Positions 1-8,288 of a stretch of 64,000 nt of DNA are shown in pieces. Source of the DNA: JBFWVD01 sp050246915 (GTDB taxonomy: Bacteria; Actinomycetota; Acidimicrobiia; Acidimicrobiales; Ilumatobacteraceae). The notes beneath the pieces are model-generated. The model did no database searches. It was given only the letters and a program-made list of their open reading frames with translations, and was not told the origin of the DNA. Each line of letters opens with the position of its first letter. Within the stretch, counting starts at the first letter, position 1. Both the position numbers and the translations under genes were made by a program. Location: contig JBFWVD010000006.1 in NCBI GenBank assembly GCA_050246915.1, forward strand, positions 1 to 64,000, read 5' to 3'.

Positions 1-28
1 ACGGGCGATTGGAGTCGGGGGACGGTGT

Positions 29-1864
29 TCATCGCGTGCCTCCAGTGAGGACGGTGTCTTGTCGGGTTGTGGCGTTCCCTCGGCCCCGGGCCGCCACGGT
101 CTCGTTGATGACGTGTCGCAGGACGGGCTGAGTAGTTCGAATGCCGTCCGCATCCATGCGAGCGAGACCGGCGCGTGACAAGGTCAAGACCGATCGCTCG
201 ATCTCACGTACCGGTGCGTTGAGAGTGCGAGCCAATGCCGAGATCGGTACTGGTTCGGGTATCGAGGCCAAGGCCTCGAGCACCGCGATCGTGGGAGCGG
301 CGAGCTCTCGGGTCTGCCCCTTCACCAACTCATGGAGCGAGGGTGGGTCGCCATCGGCGCCCGTGGCACGCCAACGCCACAAGTCGGTCATGAGCAGCGG
401 ATGGCCACCACAGCGATGACGCACCTCTTCACCATCGGACCCGAGCGCCTCGACCTCCGTCGCTTCCAGGGGCTGCAGGGCGATGAGGGTGTCGAAGGAG
501 AGGTGGGTGCCGAAGTCGGTGAGCCGACTCGTCGGATATGCAGACATCACGATGGCCAAGGGAAGGTTCGGCTCATGACGACGCAGCCAGACGAGTGCCT
601 CGATCGTGGCGGCATCGGCAAGGTCGAGGTCGTCGAGCACGAAAAGCAACGGTCCGTTGTCCCGGATGATCGCGCTGAGCGTGGTGTAGGCGTCGTGATC
701 GCCGCGCAGGTAGGGGCCGCAGCAATATCGCGTGGCCGCGCCCGACGCACCACGTCCCTCGAGCGCGCCGACGAGTGCGTCTGCCAGTGGCAGCCGACGT
801 GACGCCGCACCCGTCGGTGAGAGCGCCACGATCCCACACACGTTCCAGAAGCGCTCACGCAACCGTTCGAGCAGCATCGTCTTGCCGATGCCATATCTTC
901 CGGTCACGAGACTCAACGTCAACTCGTGTTGCATCGAACGCTCGACCATCGTCGTCAGGCAGTCGAGCTCGGCGACACGACCGAGGAAGGGCATCACCAG
1001 CTTGGGGTCGCGTCGCTCGCGGGGATGATCGCTCGGGGTGCCCGTCGCCGTCGTGACGATGGGGCGCCGTCCTGCGTTGCTCCAGACCAACAACGACAGT
1101 GGTTCGCCGGCATCGATTGCCGCCGCGAGATCCTCGGTGACCGATGTGCAGTCGGCGGCGAGACGGTTTCGGCACGTGTCGAACACCTGCCGGGCACAGT
1201 GCTCGTGACCCATCGCATAGTGGGACAGCATCTGGATCCGATACGCCTCTTCGGCGTAGGGCTGTACTCGCAGCGCCGCACTGGCGCTGGCTATCGCTTC
1301 CTCGTACTCACCGATGGTCAGCTGGGATTCGGCGAGCATCAGAAAGTTCTTCAGAACACGCGCCTGATAGAGCCGGCGATCGTCATCGGCCCACGGTGCG
1401 TTGGGCTCACCGTCGAGCAACTCCCCGCGAGCAAGGCGCGCGGCATCGATCCGATGTCCGAGGCTGTGCCGCAACGAGGCAGTCGTCTCGGCCTTGCGGA
1501 CGAGCGAGTCGAACACGTCGAGGTCGACCGTGACCTCCTCGGTGCTGAGTCGATAGCCGCCCGGTGATGTCGACAGCGCCCGGCGTGCCAGGTCCTTGTC
1601 GACGAACAGGCGCTTGCGGAGTCCACTGATATAGCTCTCGAGCGTGGCGGCCGTGGCTCGCGGCGGCTTGTCGGGCCACAGGACCTCGGCAAGGGTCTCC
1701 TTCGACACCGCCATGTCGCGGGCGAGGACCAGATACTGCAAGAGGGTCCGCGGCTTGTGGCCGCCGAACGAGGACTCCGAGAAGGTGCCGGACCGTGACT
1801 CGACCAGGAAGGACCCGAGCATCGAGATCCGAACGTCATCCCCCTGCGCCGTTCGTTCCGTCAT
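29..1864 (-). CDS. SARP/BTAD-family transcriptional regulator with AAA ATPase domain
   Basis: A 611-residue regulator of the AfsR/SARP type. An N-terminal OmpR-like winged helix (about residues 10-105, with KPRTLLQYLVL and ISGLRKRL helices) is followed by a bacterial transcriptional activator domain rich in TPR-like helices (about 115-265). An ATPase domain follows, with Walker A GRYGIGKT (Lys328) and a Walker B-like LLFVLDDLD, then a C-terminal winged-helix-like region. Such proteins activate nearby or global genes in an ATP-dependent way; the target here is unknown. I chose the ATG at 1864 because AGGAGGG lies 12 nt upstream (1877-1883); an in-frame ATG at 1933 lacks such a site. The stop codon is complete at 29-31. 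Domain assignment is secure, biological role is not. Confidence 0.88.
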   Translation of the reverse strand: MTERTAQGDDVRISMLGSFLVESRSGTFSESSFGGHKPRTLLQYLVLARDMAVSKETLAEVLWPDKPPRATAATLESYISGLRKRLFVDKDLARRALSTSPGGYRLSTEEVTVDLDVFDSLVRKAETTASLRHSLGHRIDAARLARGELLDGEPNAPWADDDRRLYQARVLKNFLMLAESQLTIGEYEEAIASASAALRVQPYAEEAYRIQMLSHYAMGHEHCARQVFDTCRNRLAADCTSVTEDLAAAIDAGEPLSLLVWSNAGRRPIVTTATGTPSDHPRERRDPKLVMPFLGRVAELDCLTTMVERSMQHELTLSLVTGRYGIGKTMLLERLRERFWNVCGIVALSPTGAASRRLPLADALVGALEGRGASGAATRYCCGPYLRGDHDAYTTLSAIIRDNGPLLFVLDDLDLADAATIEALVWLRRHEPNLPLAIVMSAYPTSRLTDFGTHLSFDTLIALQPLEATEVEALGSDGEEVRHRCGGHPLLMTDLWRWRATGADGDPPSLHELVKGQTRELAAPTIAVLEALASIPEPVPISALARTLNAPVREIERSVLTLSRAGLARMDADGIRTTQPVLRHVINETVAARGRGNATTRQDTVLTGGTR

Positions 1865-2027
1865 GCCCGCTTCCGACCCTCCTGAGGGGCTTCGCCCCCT
1901 CTCGACCCACACTGAAGGTAGGCGTGCCGACACGCTCCGCTATGGGTGCTTCCACCCCAATTGAGGTCAAATGTCCATGGACAATGTGCCGTGCCAGGCT
2001 GGACGGATCGTCGGGTGGGCGACGCAC

Positions 2028-2837
2028 TCAGGCTCCCTGGACGCTCGAGCCGACTCGGGCCACGACGACGATGATCGATGGATCGCGCTGGCGATGGCGA
2101 TCCGGCGTCAGACCATCGAGAACGGCGATCTTCGCGTTGTAGAGCACGGCGAGCAGGGGTGCCGCGATCCGCAGTCCGGGTGTCTCCATCAGCAGGCGCC
2201 GCAGTGCGGCCATGCGGATCTGGTCGGTCCAACCGAGCGGGCCGACCAGGCCACGCTGATGCTCGATCTGGAAGCCGGCAGCGGTGACGACCCGTGTCAG
2301 TCCGTCTTGCGTCCAGCGCCAGTAGTCCGTGGGATGCGGATGAAACGGCCACACTCCGTGGGTCGTCAGCAGCAGATATCCACCAGGACGAAGGACTCGC
2401 ACGGCCTCTTTCAGGTACACCGTGACGTCGCTCACGTGCTCGAGCACCTGGAAGGACGTCACCAGATCGACGGTGTTGTCGGCCAGGTCCACGGTGCCGT
2501 CCTCGAACACCGCGATCTCGGCGTCGTCGCCGATGTCGGCCGCGAGATAGATCGCGTCGCGCGCAAAGAGGTGCCGATAGGGCACCTCGCCTGCACCGAA
2601 GTCGAGAATCGTCATCCCGGCTCGTCCGAACGCGAATCGGTCCCGGACGGCGACAAGCTCGCGATGCAGCTGTCGCAGCGGGTACCACGCCGACGAGCCG
2701 ATCGACGGCGCAGCTCGATGGTGGTCGCCACTGGCCTGCACCCCATTGCATCGGTCATCAGTGGCCGTTTCTGAAGGGCGACGGTCGAGGGTCCCCACAA
2801 CGGCGAGGGATTCCCCCCTCCTCGTCACCCCCCCCAC
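2028..2837 (-). CDS. Class I SAM-dependent methyltransferase (type 11)
   Basis: A methyltransferase of about 269 residues. The SAM-binding motif I is visible as ILDFGAGEVPYRHLF, followed by an acidic loop (AADIGDDAEI), the SFQVLEHV segment of the Methyltransf_11 family and the post-motif LRPGGYLLLTTHG. The substrate is not predictable from sequence. The first start is a GTG at 2837; an internal GTG at 2798 follows an AGGAGG-rich stretch and is a fair alternative, so the N-terminus is uncertain. The gene is divergent from the peroxidase gene. It lies upstream of, and in the same orientation as, the BTAD regulator, with a gap of about 160 bp. Confidence 0.8.
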   Translation of the reverse strand: MGGVTRRGESLAVVGTLDRRPSETATDDRCNGVQASGDHHRAAPSIGSSAWYPLRQLHRELVAVRDRFAFGRAGMTILDFGAGEVPYRHLFARDAIYLAADIGDDAEIAVFEDGTVDLADNTVDLVTSFQVLEHVSDVTVYLKEAVRVLRPGGYLLLTTHGVWPFHPHPTDYWRWTQDGLTRVVTAAGFQIEHQRGLVGPLGWTDQIRMAALRRLLMETPGLRIAAPLLAVLYNAKIAVLDGLTPDRHRQRDPSIIVVVARVGSSVQGA

Positions 2838-3047
2838 CAGGTGCTGCCCCTCACCTGCAACGGCCGGCTCCTCGCGGCGCTCGTACGACCTCGATTGGCG
2901 AGCTCCGATGCAGCAGGTGCAATGGACAAAGCGTCATCTGCACCTCAAGTTTCCCCAAAGGTCGCCTTGGTAAAGCTGTGCAACCACAAACAGCGGAGTC
3001 GGCGCGCCGGGCAGGCGTGTCGAGTCACACACCAAGGGGTGCGACAG

Positions 3048-6000
3048 ATGGCAAAGGGAATGACGGCACGACTTCGAAGGGATCCGGGTCAGCGTCCCCG
3101 GTCTCGTTCCCGCACCCGTTTGGCCGTTTTGGCCTCGAGCTCGATCGCCGCGCTGGCCATCGCCTCGGCCCTCCCCACCGACGCCGCGCCAAGAGCCCCC
3201 TGGGAAGGCCTGGAGGATCCCGGTTCCTCGCTGGCCCCCATCGGTATGGGATTCGACGTCACTCCCCGTGACCTCGAGTTCATCTTGGAGCAGATCAAGA
3301 TCGGCGAGGCCCATGCGGCATCGCGCACGCCGCTGGAGCCGTGCAGCACGCTCATCGGTCCCGGCCCGAACCAGATCCCCGAGGGTGGCAACGCTCACGA
3401 GTTCCCGTTCGGCATCCGGACGGTCAGCGGCGAGTGCAACAACCTGCTGCCCGGCCAGGAGACGTGGGGTGCTGCCGATCAAGTGTTCCCGCGCCTGGCA
3501 CCAGCCGACTTCCGCGGCGACTACACGAACCCGTCCGGGAACATCAACGATCCCGAACCCCGCGTCGCCAGCAACCTGATCGTCGATCAGACCGACACCA
3601 ACGCCGCGGCCGTTGCCGCAGCGGGCGGCGATCCCGATCCCCTCAACCCCGGGACTGAAGTCGAGATCCTCAACACCGCACCCGACGCCGGCCTCTCGGC
3701 CCCGTACAACTCGATGTTGACGTTCTTCGGGCAGTTCTTCGACCACGGCCTCGACCTGGTGAAGAAGAACGGGTCCGAGCTCGTCGTCATGGCGCTGGAT
3801 CCGAGCGACCCGCTGTACAACCCGGCGCCCGGCGCACCGAACTTCATGCTGCTGAACCGCACGGTCACCACCGCCAGCGATGCCGGCGTGAACGCCACGA
3901 CCCCCTACGTGGATCAGAACCAGACCTACTCGTCGCATCCGTCGAAGCAGGTGTTCCTCCGTCAGTACGCCCTCAACGGCCTCGGCCAGCCGGTGTCGAC
4001 CGGCAAGCTCATCGAGGGCGTCTCCGGTGGCATGGCCACCTGGGGCGAGCTCAAGACAGCGACGGCCACGTTGCTCGGCATCCAGCTCGTCGACATGGAC
4101 GTGCACAGCGTGCCGATGATCCTCACCGATCCGTACGGCAACTTCATCCCCGGTCCCAACGGCTTCCCGCAGTTGGTGACCGGCTCCGGCCTCGTCGAGG
4201 GCAACCCTGCTGCCAATGGCGGGCTCGGCGTCCTCGTGCCCAACGACATCATCCCCTCGGGCCACTCCTTCCTCGACGACATCGCTCACGCCGCCAACGT
4301 TGCTCCCGGCCTGAGCAAAGACGCCGACGCGATCGTGAACCCGCTTCCGCTCGGCGCGGCCTACACACCGAACCCGGGCGCGACGTTGTACGACAACGAG
4401 ATGCTCGACGCCCACTACATGGCCGGTGACGGTCGAGTGAACGAGAACATCGCCCTCATCTCGGTGCACCACGTGTTCCACTCCGAGCACAACCGAGTTG
4501 CCGACGACATCGTCAACACCTTGCTCACCAATCCGGACATCACCCCGGCGTTCCGCGCCGAGTGGCAGATCGGCACCGATTGGAACGGGCAGCGCCTCTT
4601 CCAGGCCGCCAAGCTCGTCACCGAGATGGAGTACCAGCACCTCGTGTTCGAGGAGTTCGCCCGCTTCATCCAGCCCAACATCAACGCCTTCGTGGCCTAC
4701 GACTCGACCATCAACGCGGCCATCAACGCCGAGTTCGCCCACTCCGTCTACCGCTTCGGCCACTCGATGCTGAACACCGATGTGGCTCGCTTCACCGCTT
4801 CGGGGACCAACGATGACATCGCCTTGTTCGATGCCTTCCTGAACCCGCCTGCGTGGTTGGACGGCACCTATGCAACTGCTGAGGAGGCCGCTGGTGCGGT
4901 GTTCCGCGGTGGCGTCGCCCAGCAGGGAAGTGAGATCGACGAGTTCGTCGTCGAAGCACTCCGCAACCAGCTGCTCGGCCTCCCGCTCGACCTTCCGGCC
5001 CTCAACATGGCCCGTGGTCGTGACACCGGCGTGCCGCGCCTGAACCAGGCCCGACGCGACTTCTACGCACAGACCAACAACGACCCGTCCCTGCGGCCCT
5101 ACGACAGCTGGCTCGACTTCTCCTTCGAGATCAAGCACCAAGAGTCGCTGGTCAACTTCATCGCCGCCTACGGCACCCATCCCACGATCGCCAGCGCCGG
5201 CAACAACTTCCCGGCTCGCCGGCTCGCGGCCCAGAACATCGTGAACAACATCACTCCCGATGCCGCCGACTTCATGGTCGGCACGGGAGCCTGGCAGAAC
5301 GTCGCCGGCCTGCCCACCACCGGCCTCGAGAACATCGACCTGTGGGTCGGCGGCCTCGCCGAGAAGAAGCAGGCGTTCGGCGGCATGCTCGGAACCACGT
5401 TCAACTACGTGTTCGAGAAGCAGCTCGAGGACCTCCAGAGCGGCGACCGCTTCTACTACCTCGGCCGCCTCGCTGGCGAGGATCTGCTCGCAGCCCTCGA
5501 AGGCAACTCCTTCAGCGAACTGGTGATGCGCAACACCGACGCCGAGGGCCTCCCCGCCCAGGTGTTCACCCGCCCCACGTACACGTTCAACGTTGCTGCC
5601 CTCGGCACGACCGGCCCGGTCCTCGACGACCCGGCCACCGGGTACAACGAGTCCGTGCTGTTGGTGCGTCTCCCCAACGGGACCATCCGCTACCCCGGCG
5701 AGGAGCACGTCAACTGGATCGGTTCGCCCAACGCTGATCGTCTCTCCTCGGGTGACGGCGACGACACCGTGCGGGGCAACAACGCCAACGACCGTCTCGA
5801 GGGTGGCATCGGCAACGACGACATCATCGGTGGCGAGGGCAACGACATCCTCACCGACTCCTTCGGTATCGACACCCTCAAGGGTGGACCCGGCAACGAC
5901 GCCCTGGCCGGCGGTCCCGGCCTCGGCGATCTGCTGCAGGGCGGTAACGGCCACGACTTCATCGTCGGTGGCAACGACGGCACCACGACCCTCGCCGGCG

Positions 6001-8177
6001 AAGGCAACGACTTCATCTACGCCGGAAGCGCAGCCGACATCGTGACGGGCGACTTCGGTGACGACTGGATGGAAGGCGGAGCCGACGCCGATGCGCTCAC
6101 CGGTGACGCAGGCAACCCGTTCCTCAACGACCCGGCCGGTGGCGACGACGTGCTGCTCGGCGGCGCCAGCGCCGATATCGGCGTCGGTGAAGGCGGCACG
6201 GACATCTTCGTCCACGACTCCGGCACCGACGACAACGACGGTGGCCTCGGGTTCGACTTCTACACCCACTACGGCGATCCGCTGCCCGGTGACTCCGACC
6301 TCGCCGTCGGTGAGTTGGTGCCAGCGCCCATCGATCCGCTGCGGGACCGCTTCAACCTCATCGAGGCGCTCTCGGGCTACAACCAGAACGACATCCTGCG
6401 TGGCGATGGTGCCAACCCACTCGACATCGGCGGTAACGATCTGACCGCTGATGGGATTGCCTTGATCCCCGGCCTCGCCGATGTGCTCCCGGCCGGTGCC
6501 ACCGGCTTCGTGAGCGGCAACATCATCCTCGGCGGCGCCGGGAGCGACCTGATCGAAGGTCGCGCCGACGATGACATCATCGACGGCGACGCTTGGCTCC
6601 GGGTGCAGCTCGAGCACAATGGCATTCGCTACGACACGCTCAGCCAGCTGCAGGCGGCGGTGTTCGCCGGAACCATCGATCCGGGCACGATCTCCATCGT
6701 GCGTGAGATCCTTCCGGGCACACCGGGCAGCGACATCGACACGGCACTGTTCCAGGGTCCCCGTGCCGACTACGACATCACCTTCACTCCCGACGGTGTG
6801 CGGGTCACCCATGCTCGTGGCACCGGCGGACCGGTCCCCGATGTCCTCAACGACGGATCGGATCTGCTCAACAACATCGAGCAGCTCCAGTTCTCCGACC
6901 AGACCTTGGTGCTCGGCGCTCAGCTGTGTGCTGGGTTGGCGGTGACGGTGGATCTTGGTTTGGGTGGTGTTCCCACTGCTGGTGATGACGTGATCATGGG
7001 TACTGCTGGTGCTGATGTGATCAACGCTCTTGGCGGTAACGACACCGTGTGCGGTAACGGTGGCATCGACACCATCAACGGTGCCGAAGGCAACGACAGC
7101 CTCTACGGCGGCGACGGCAACGACATCCTCACCGGTGGCATCGGCAGCGACCAGCTCTACGGCGACGCCAACGACGACACCCTCAACGGCGGCGAAGACG
7201 CCGACTACCTCGTCGGAGCCGCCGGCAACGACACCCTCAACGGCGACAACGGCGACGACTACCTCGACGGTGGCGACAACAACGACACCCTCAACGGTGG
7301 ACGCGGCGGCGATCAGCTGTTCGGCTACGGCGGCGACGACACCCTCAACGGCGAAGCCGTCGGCGTCGTACTCGGCGAACCCGACTACCTCTGGGGCGGT
7401 CTCGGCATCGACACCTACAACGGCGGTGCCGGTAACGACTGGCTCGACGGCGGCGACGAAGCCGAAACCATGAACGGTGACGCCGGCGACGACGTCATCT
7501 TGGCCAGAGACGGAGCCGACACCCTCAACGGCGGCACCGGACTCGACTACCTCTGGGGCGGCCTCGGCACCGACACCTTCAACGGCGGAGCCGACCGAGA
7601 CACCCTCGACGGTAACGACGGCACCGAGAACGCCGGCGAAGTCATGAACGGTGACGGCGGCGACGACGACATCCTCGGCTACGGAGGCAACGACACCATC
7701 AACGGCGGAGCCGGCTCCGACTACCTCTGGGGCGGCACCGGCGTCGACACCTTCAACGGCGGAACCGAACGAGACCACCTCGAAGGCGACGACAACGGCG
7801 AAGTCATGAACGGTGACGACGGCGACGACCTCCTCATCGGATGGGGCGGCACCGACACCCTCAACGGCGGCCTCGGTTCCGACTACATGTGGGGCGGCCT
7901 CGGCATCGACACCTACAACGGCGGCGACGGAGCCGACTACCTCGACGGCAACGACACAGGAGAGAACGCCGGAGAAACCATGAACGGCGACGCCGGCGAC
8001 GACCTCCTCATCGGATGGGGCGGCAACGACACCCTCAACGGCGGAACCGGAGCCGACTACCTCTGGGGCAGCACCGGAACCGACACCCTCAACGGCGGAC
8101 CCGACGCAATCGACATCTGCATCGACCCCCAAAACGGCACATTCGACCCCAGCTGCGAAGCAACCGGACTCATCTGA
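3048..8177 (+). CDS. Secreted animal-type haem peroxidase with C-terminal RTX calcium-binding repeats
   Basis: A 1,709-residue secreted protein. The ATG at 3048 has AAGGGG (3034-3039) 8 nt upstream. An Arg-rich n-region and hydrophobic stretch ending near DAAPRA look like a Sec signal peptide. The peroxidase domain (about residues 160-860) keeps the expected residues. GQFFDHGLD supplies distal His233, Gln229 and the haem-ester Asp232. AGDGRVNE supplies the catalytic Arg463 and ester Glu466. SEHNRVAD, proximal His572 in YRFGHSML, and LNMARGRDTGVPRLN follow. Gly234 replaces the Asp next to the distal His that binds calcium in mammalian enzymes. GGxGxDxL-type RTX nonapeptides begin near residue 890. 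The last 416 residues (1294-1709) are the module shared exactly with the next gene. Peroxidase-RTX fusions are a known bacterial architecture, probably oxidising substrates outside the cell. The physiological substrate is unknown. Confidence 0.92.
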   Translation: MAKGMTARLRRDPGQRPRSRSRTRLAVLASSSIAALAIASALPTDAAPRAPWEGLEDPGSSLAPIGMGFDVTPRDLEFILEQIKIGEAHAASRTPLEPCSTLIGPGPNQIPEGGNAHEFPFGIRTVSGECNNLLPGQETWGAADQVFPRLAPADFRGDYTNPSGNINDPEPRVASNLIVDQTDTNAAAVAAAGGDPDPLNPGTEVEILNTAPDAGLSAPYNSMLTFFGQFFDHGLDLVKKNGSELVVMALDPSDPLYNPAPGAPNFMLLNRTVTTASDAGVNATTPYVDQNQTYSSHPSKQVFLRQYALNGLGQPVSTGKLIEGVSGGMATWGELKTATATLLGIQLVDMDVHSVPMILTDPYGNFIPGPNGFPQLVTGSGLVEGNPAANGGLGVLVPNDIIPSGHSFLDDIAHAANVAPGLSKDADAIVNPLPLGAAYTPNPGATLYDNEMLDAHYMAGDGRVNENIALISVHHVFHSEHNRVADDIVNTLLTNPDITPAFRAEWQIGTDWNGQRLFQAAKLVTEMEYQHLVFEEFARFIQPNINAFVAYDSTINAAINAEFAHSVYRFGHSMLNTDVARFTASGTNDDIALFDAFLNPPAWLDGTYATAEEAAGAVFRGGVAQQGSEIDEFVVEALRNQLLGLPLDLPALNMARGRDTGVPRLNQARRDFYAQTNNDPSLRPYDSWLDFSFEIKHQESLVNFIAAYGTHPTIASAGNNFPARRLAAQNIVNNITPDAADFMVGTGAWQNVAGLPTTGLENIDLWVGGLAEKKQAFGGMLGTTFNYVFEKQLEDLQSGDRFYYLGRLAGEDLLAALEGNSFSELVMRNTDAEGLPAQVFTRPTYTFNVAALGTTGPVLDDPATGYNESVLLVRLPNGTIRYPGEEHVNWIGSPNADRLSSGDGDDTVRGNNANDRLEGGIGNDDIIGGEGNDILTDSFGIDTLKGGPGNDALAGGPGLGDLLQGGNGHDFIVGGNDGTTTLAGEGNDFIYAGSAADIVTGDFGDDWMEGGADADALTGDAGNPFLNDPAGGDDVLLGGASADIGVGEGGTDIFVHDSGTDDNDGGLGFDFYTHYGDPLPGDSDLAVGELVPAPIDPLRDRFNLIEALSGYNQNDILRGDGANPLDIGGNDLTADGIALIPGLADVLPAGATGFVSGNIILGGAGSDLIEGRADDDIIDGDAWLRVQLEHNGIRYDTLSQLQAAVFAGTIDPGTISIVREILPGTPGSDIDTALFQGPRADYDITFTPDGVRVTHARGTGGPVPDVLNDGSDLLNNIEQLQFSDQTLVLGAQLCAGLAVTVDLGLGGVPTAGDDVIMGTAGADVINALGGNDTVCGNGGIDTINGAEGNDSLYGGDGNDILTGGIGSDQLYGDANDDTLNGGEDADYLVGAAGNDTLNGDNGDDYLDGGDNNDTLNGGRGGDQLFGYGGDDTLNGEAVGVVLGEPDYLWGGLGIDTYNGGAGNDWLDGGDEAETMNGDAGDDVILARDGADTLNGGTGLDYLWGGLGTDTFNGGADRDTLDGNDGTENAGEVMNGDGGDDDILGYGGNDTINGGAGSDYLWGGTGVDTFNGGTERDHLEGDDNGEVMNGDDGDDLLIGWGGTDTLNGGLGSDYMWGGLGIDTYNGGDGADYLDGNDTGENAGETMNGDAGDDLLIGWGGNDTLNGGTGADYLWGSTGTDTLNGGPDAIDICIDPQNGTFDPSCEATGLI

Positions 8178-8194
8178 ACCAATCAACCGAACGG
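6925..8194. repeat. Exact 1,270-bp direct repeat, copy 1 (RTX module of the peroxidase)
   Basis: This copy encodes the last 416 codons of the peroxidase plus 17 nt after its stop. It matches 11020-12289 at a constant offset of 4,095 bp. The translations of all the reading frames I compared, on both strands, agree, so silent sites match too. The left boundary is set by the mismatch at 6924/11019 and the right one by the mismatch at 8195/12290. No terminal inverted repeats or target duplications flank it. Confidence 0.93.
7383..8054 (+). repeat. Higher-order RTX repeat, alternating 54- and 58-residue units (copy 1)
   Basis: Four tandem units each open with DYLWGG or DYMWGG and carry DTxNGG, LDG/LEG, xMNGDxGDD and DTLNGG or DTINGG landmarks. 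Unit boundaries are 7383-7544 (54 codons), 7545-7718 (58), 7719-7880 (54) and 7881-8054 (58). A fifth, broken unit starts at 8055. The 58-residue units carry a four-residue insertion in the NDGTENAGE/NDTGENAGE loop. The same array recurs at 11478-12149. Confidence 0.9.
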
Positions 8195-8195
8195 T

Positions 8196-8222
8196 GGGGA
8201 GGAAGACCAGTTCTTCCTCCCC
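8196..8222 (+). terminator. Strong hairpin terminator after the peroxidase gene
   Basis: A perfect 11-bp stem (8196-8206 pairing with 8212-8222, GGGGAGGAAGA against its complement) encloses a 5-nt loop. A short TTTT run follows at 8231-8234. It starts 18 nt after the peroxidase stop and just outside the duplicated segment, so the second copy of the module lacks it. Confidence 0.75.
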
Positions 8223-8288
8223 GCCGGTCGTTTTGGGCATCGTCTGTCTTGACGTCGCACTCGTGCAGAGTTCCTGAGGACCACTGAA

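Noticed and set aside
4461..4500. Apparent loss of the catalytic Arg next to EHNR in the peroxidase
   Set aside because: The catalytic Arg of this superfamily lies in the earlier GDxRxxE motif, which is intact here (Arg463, Glu466).
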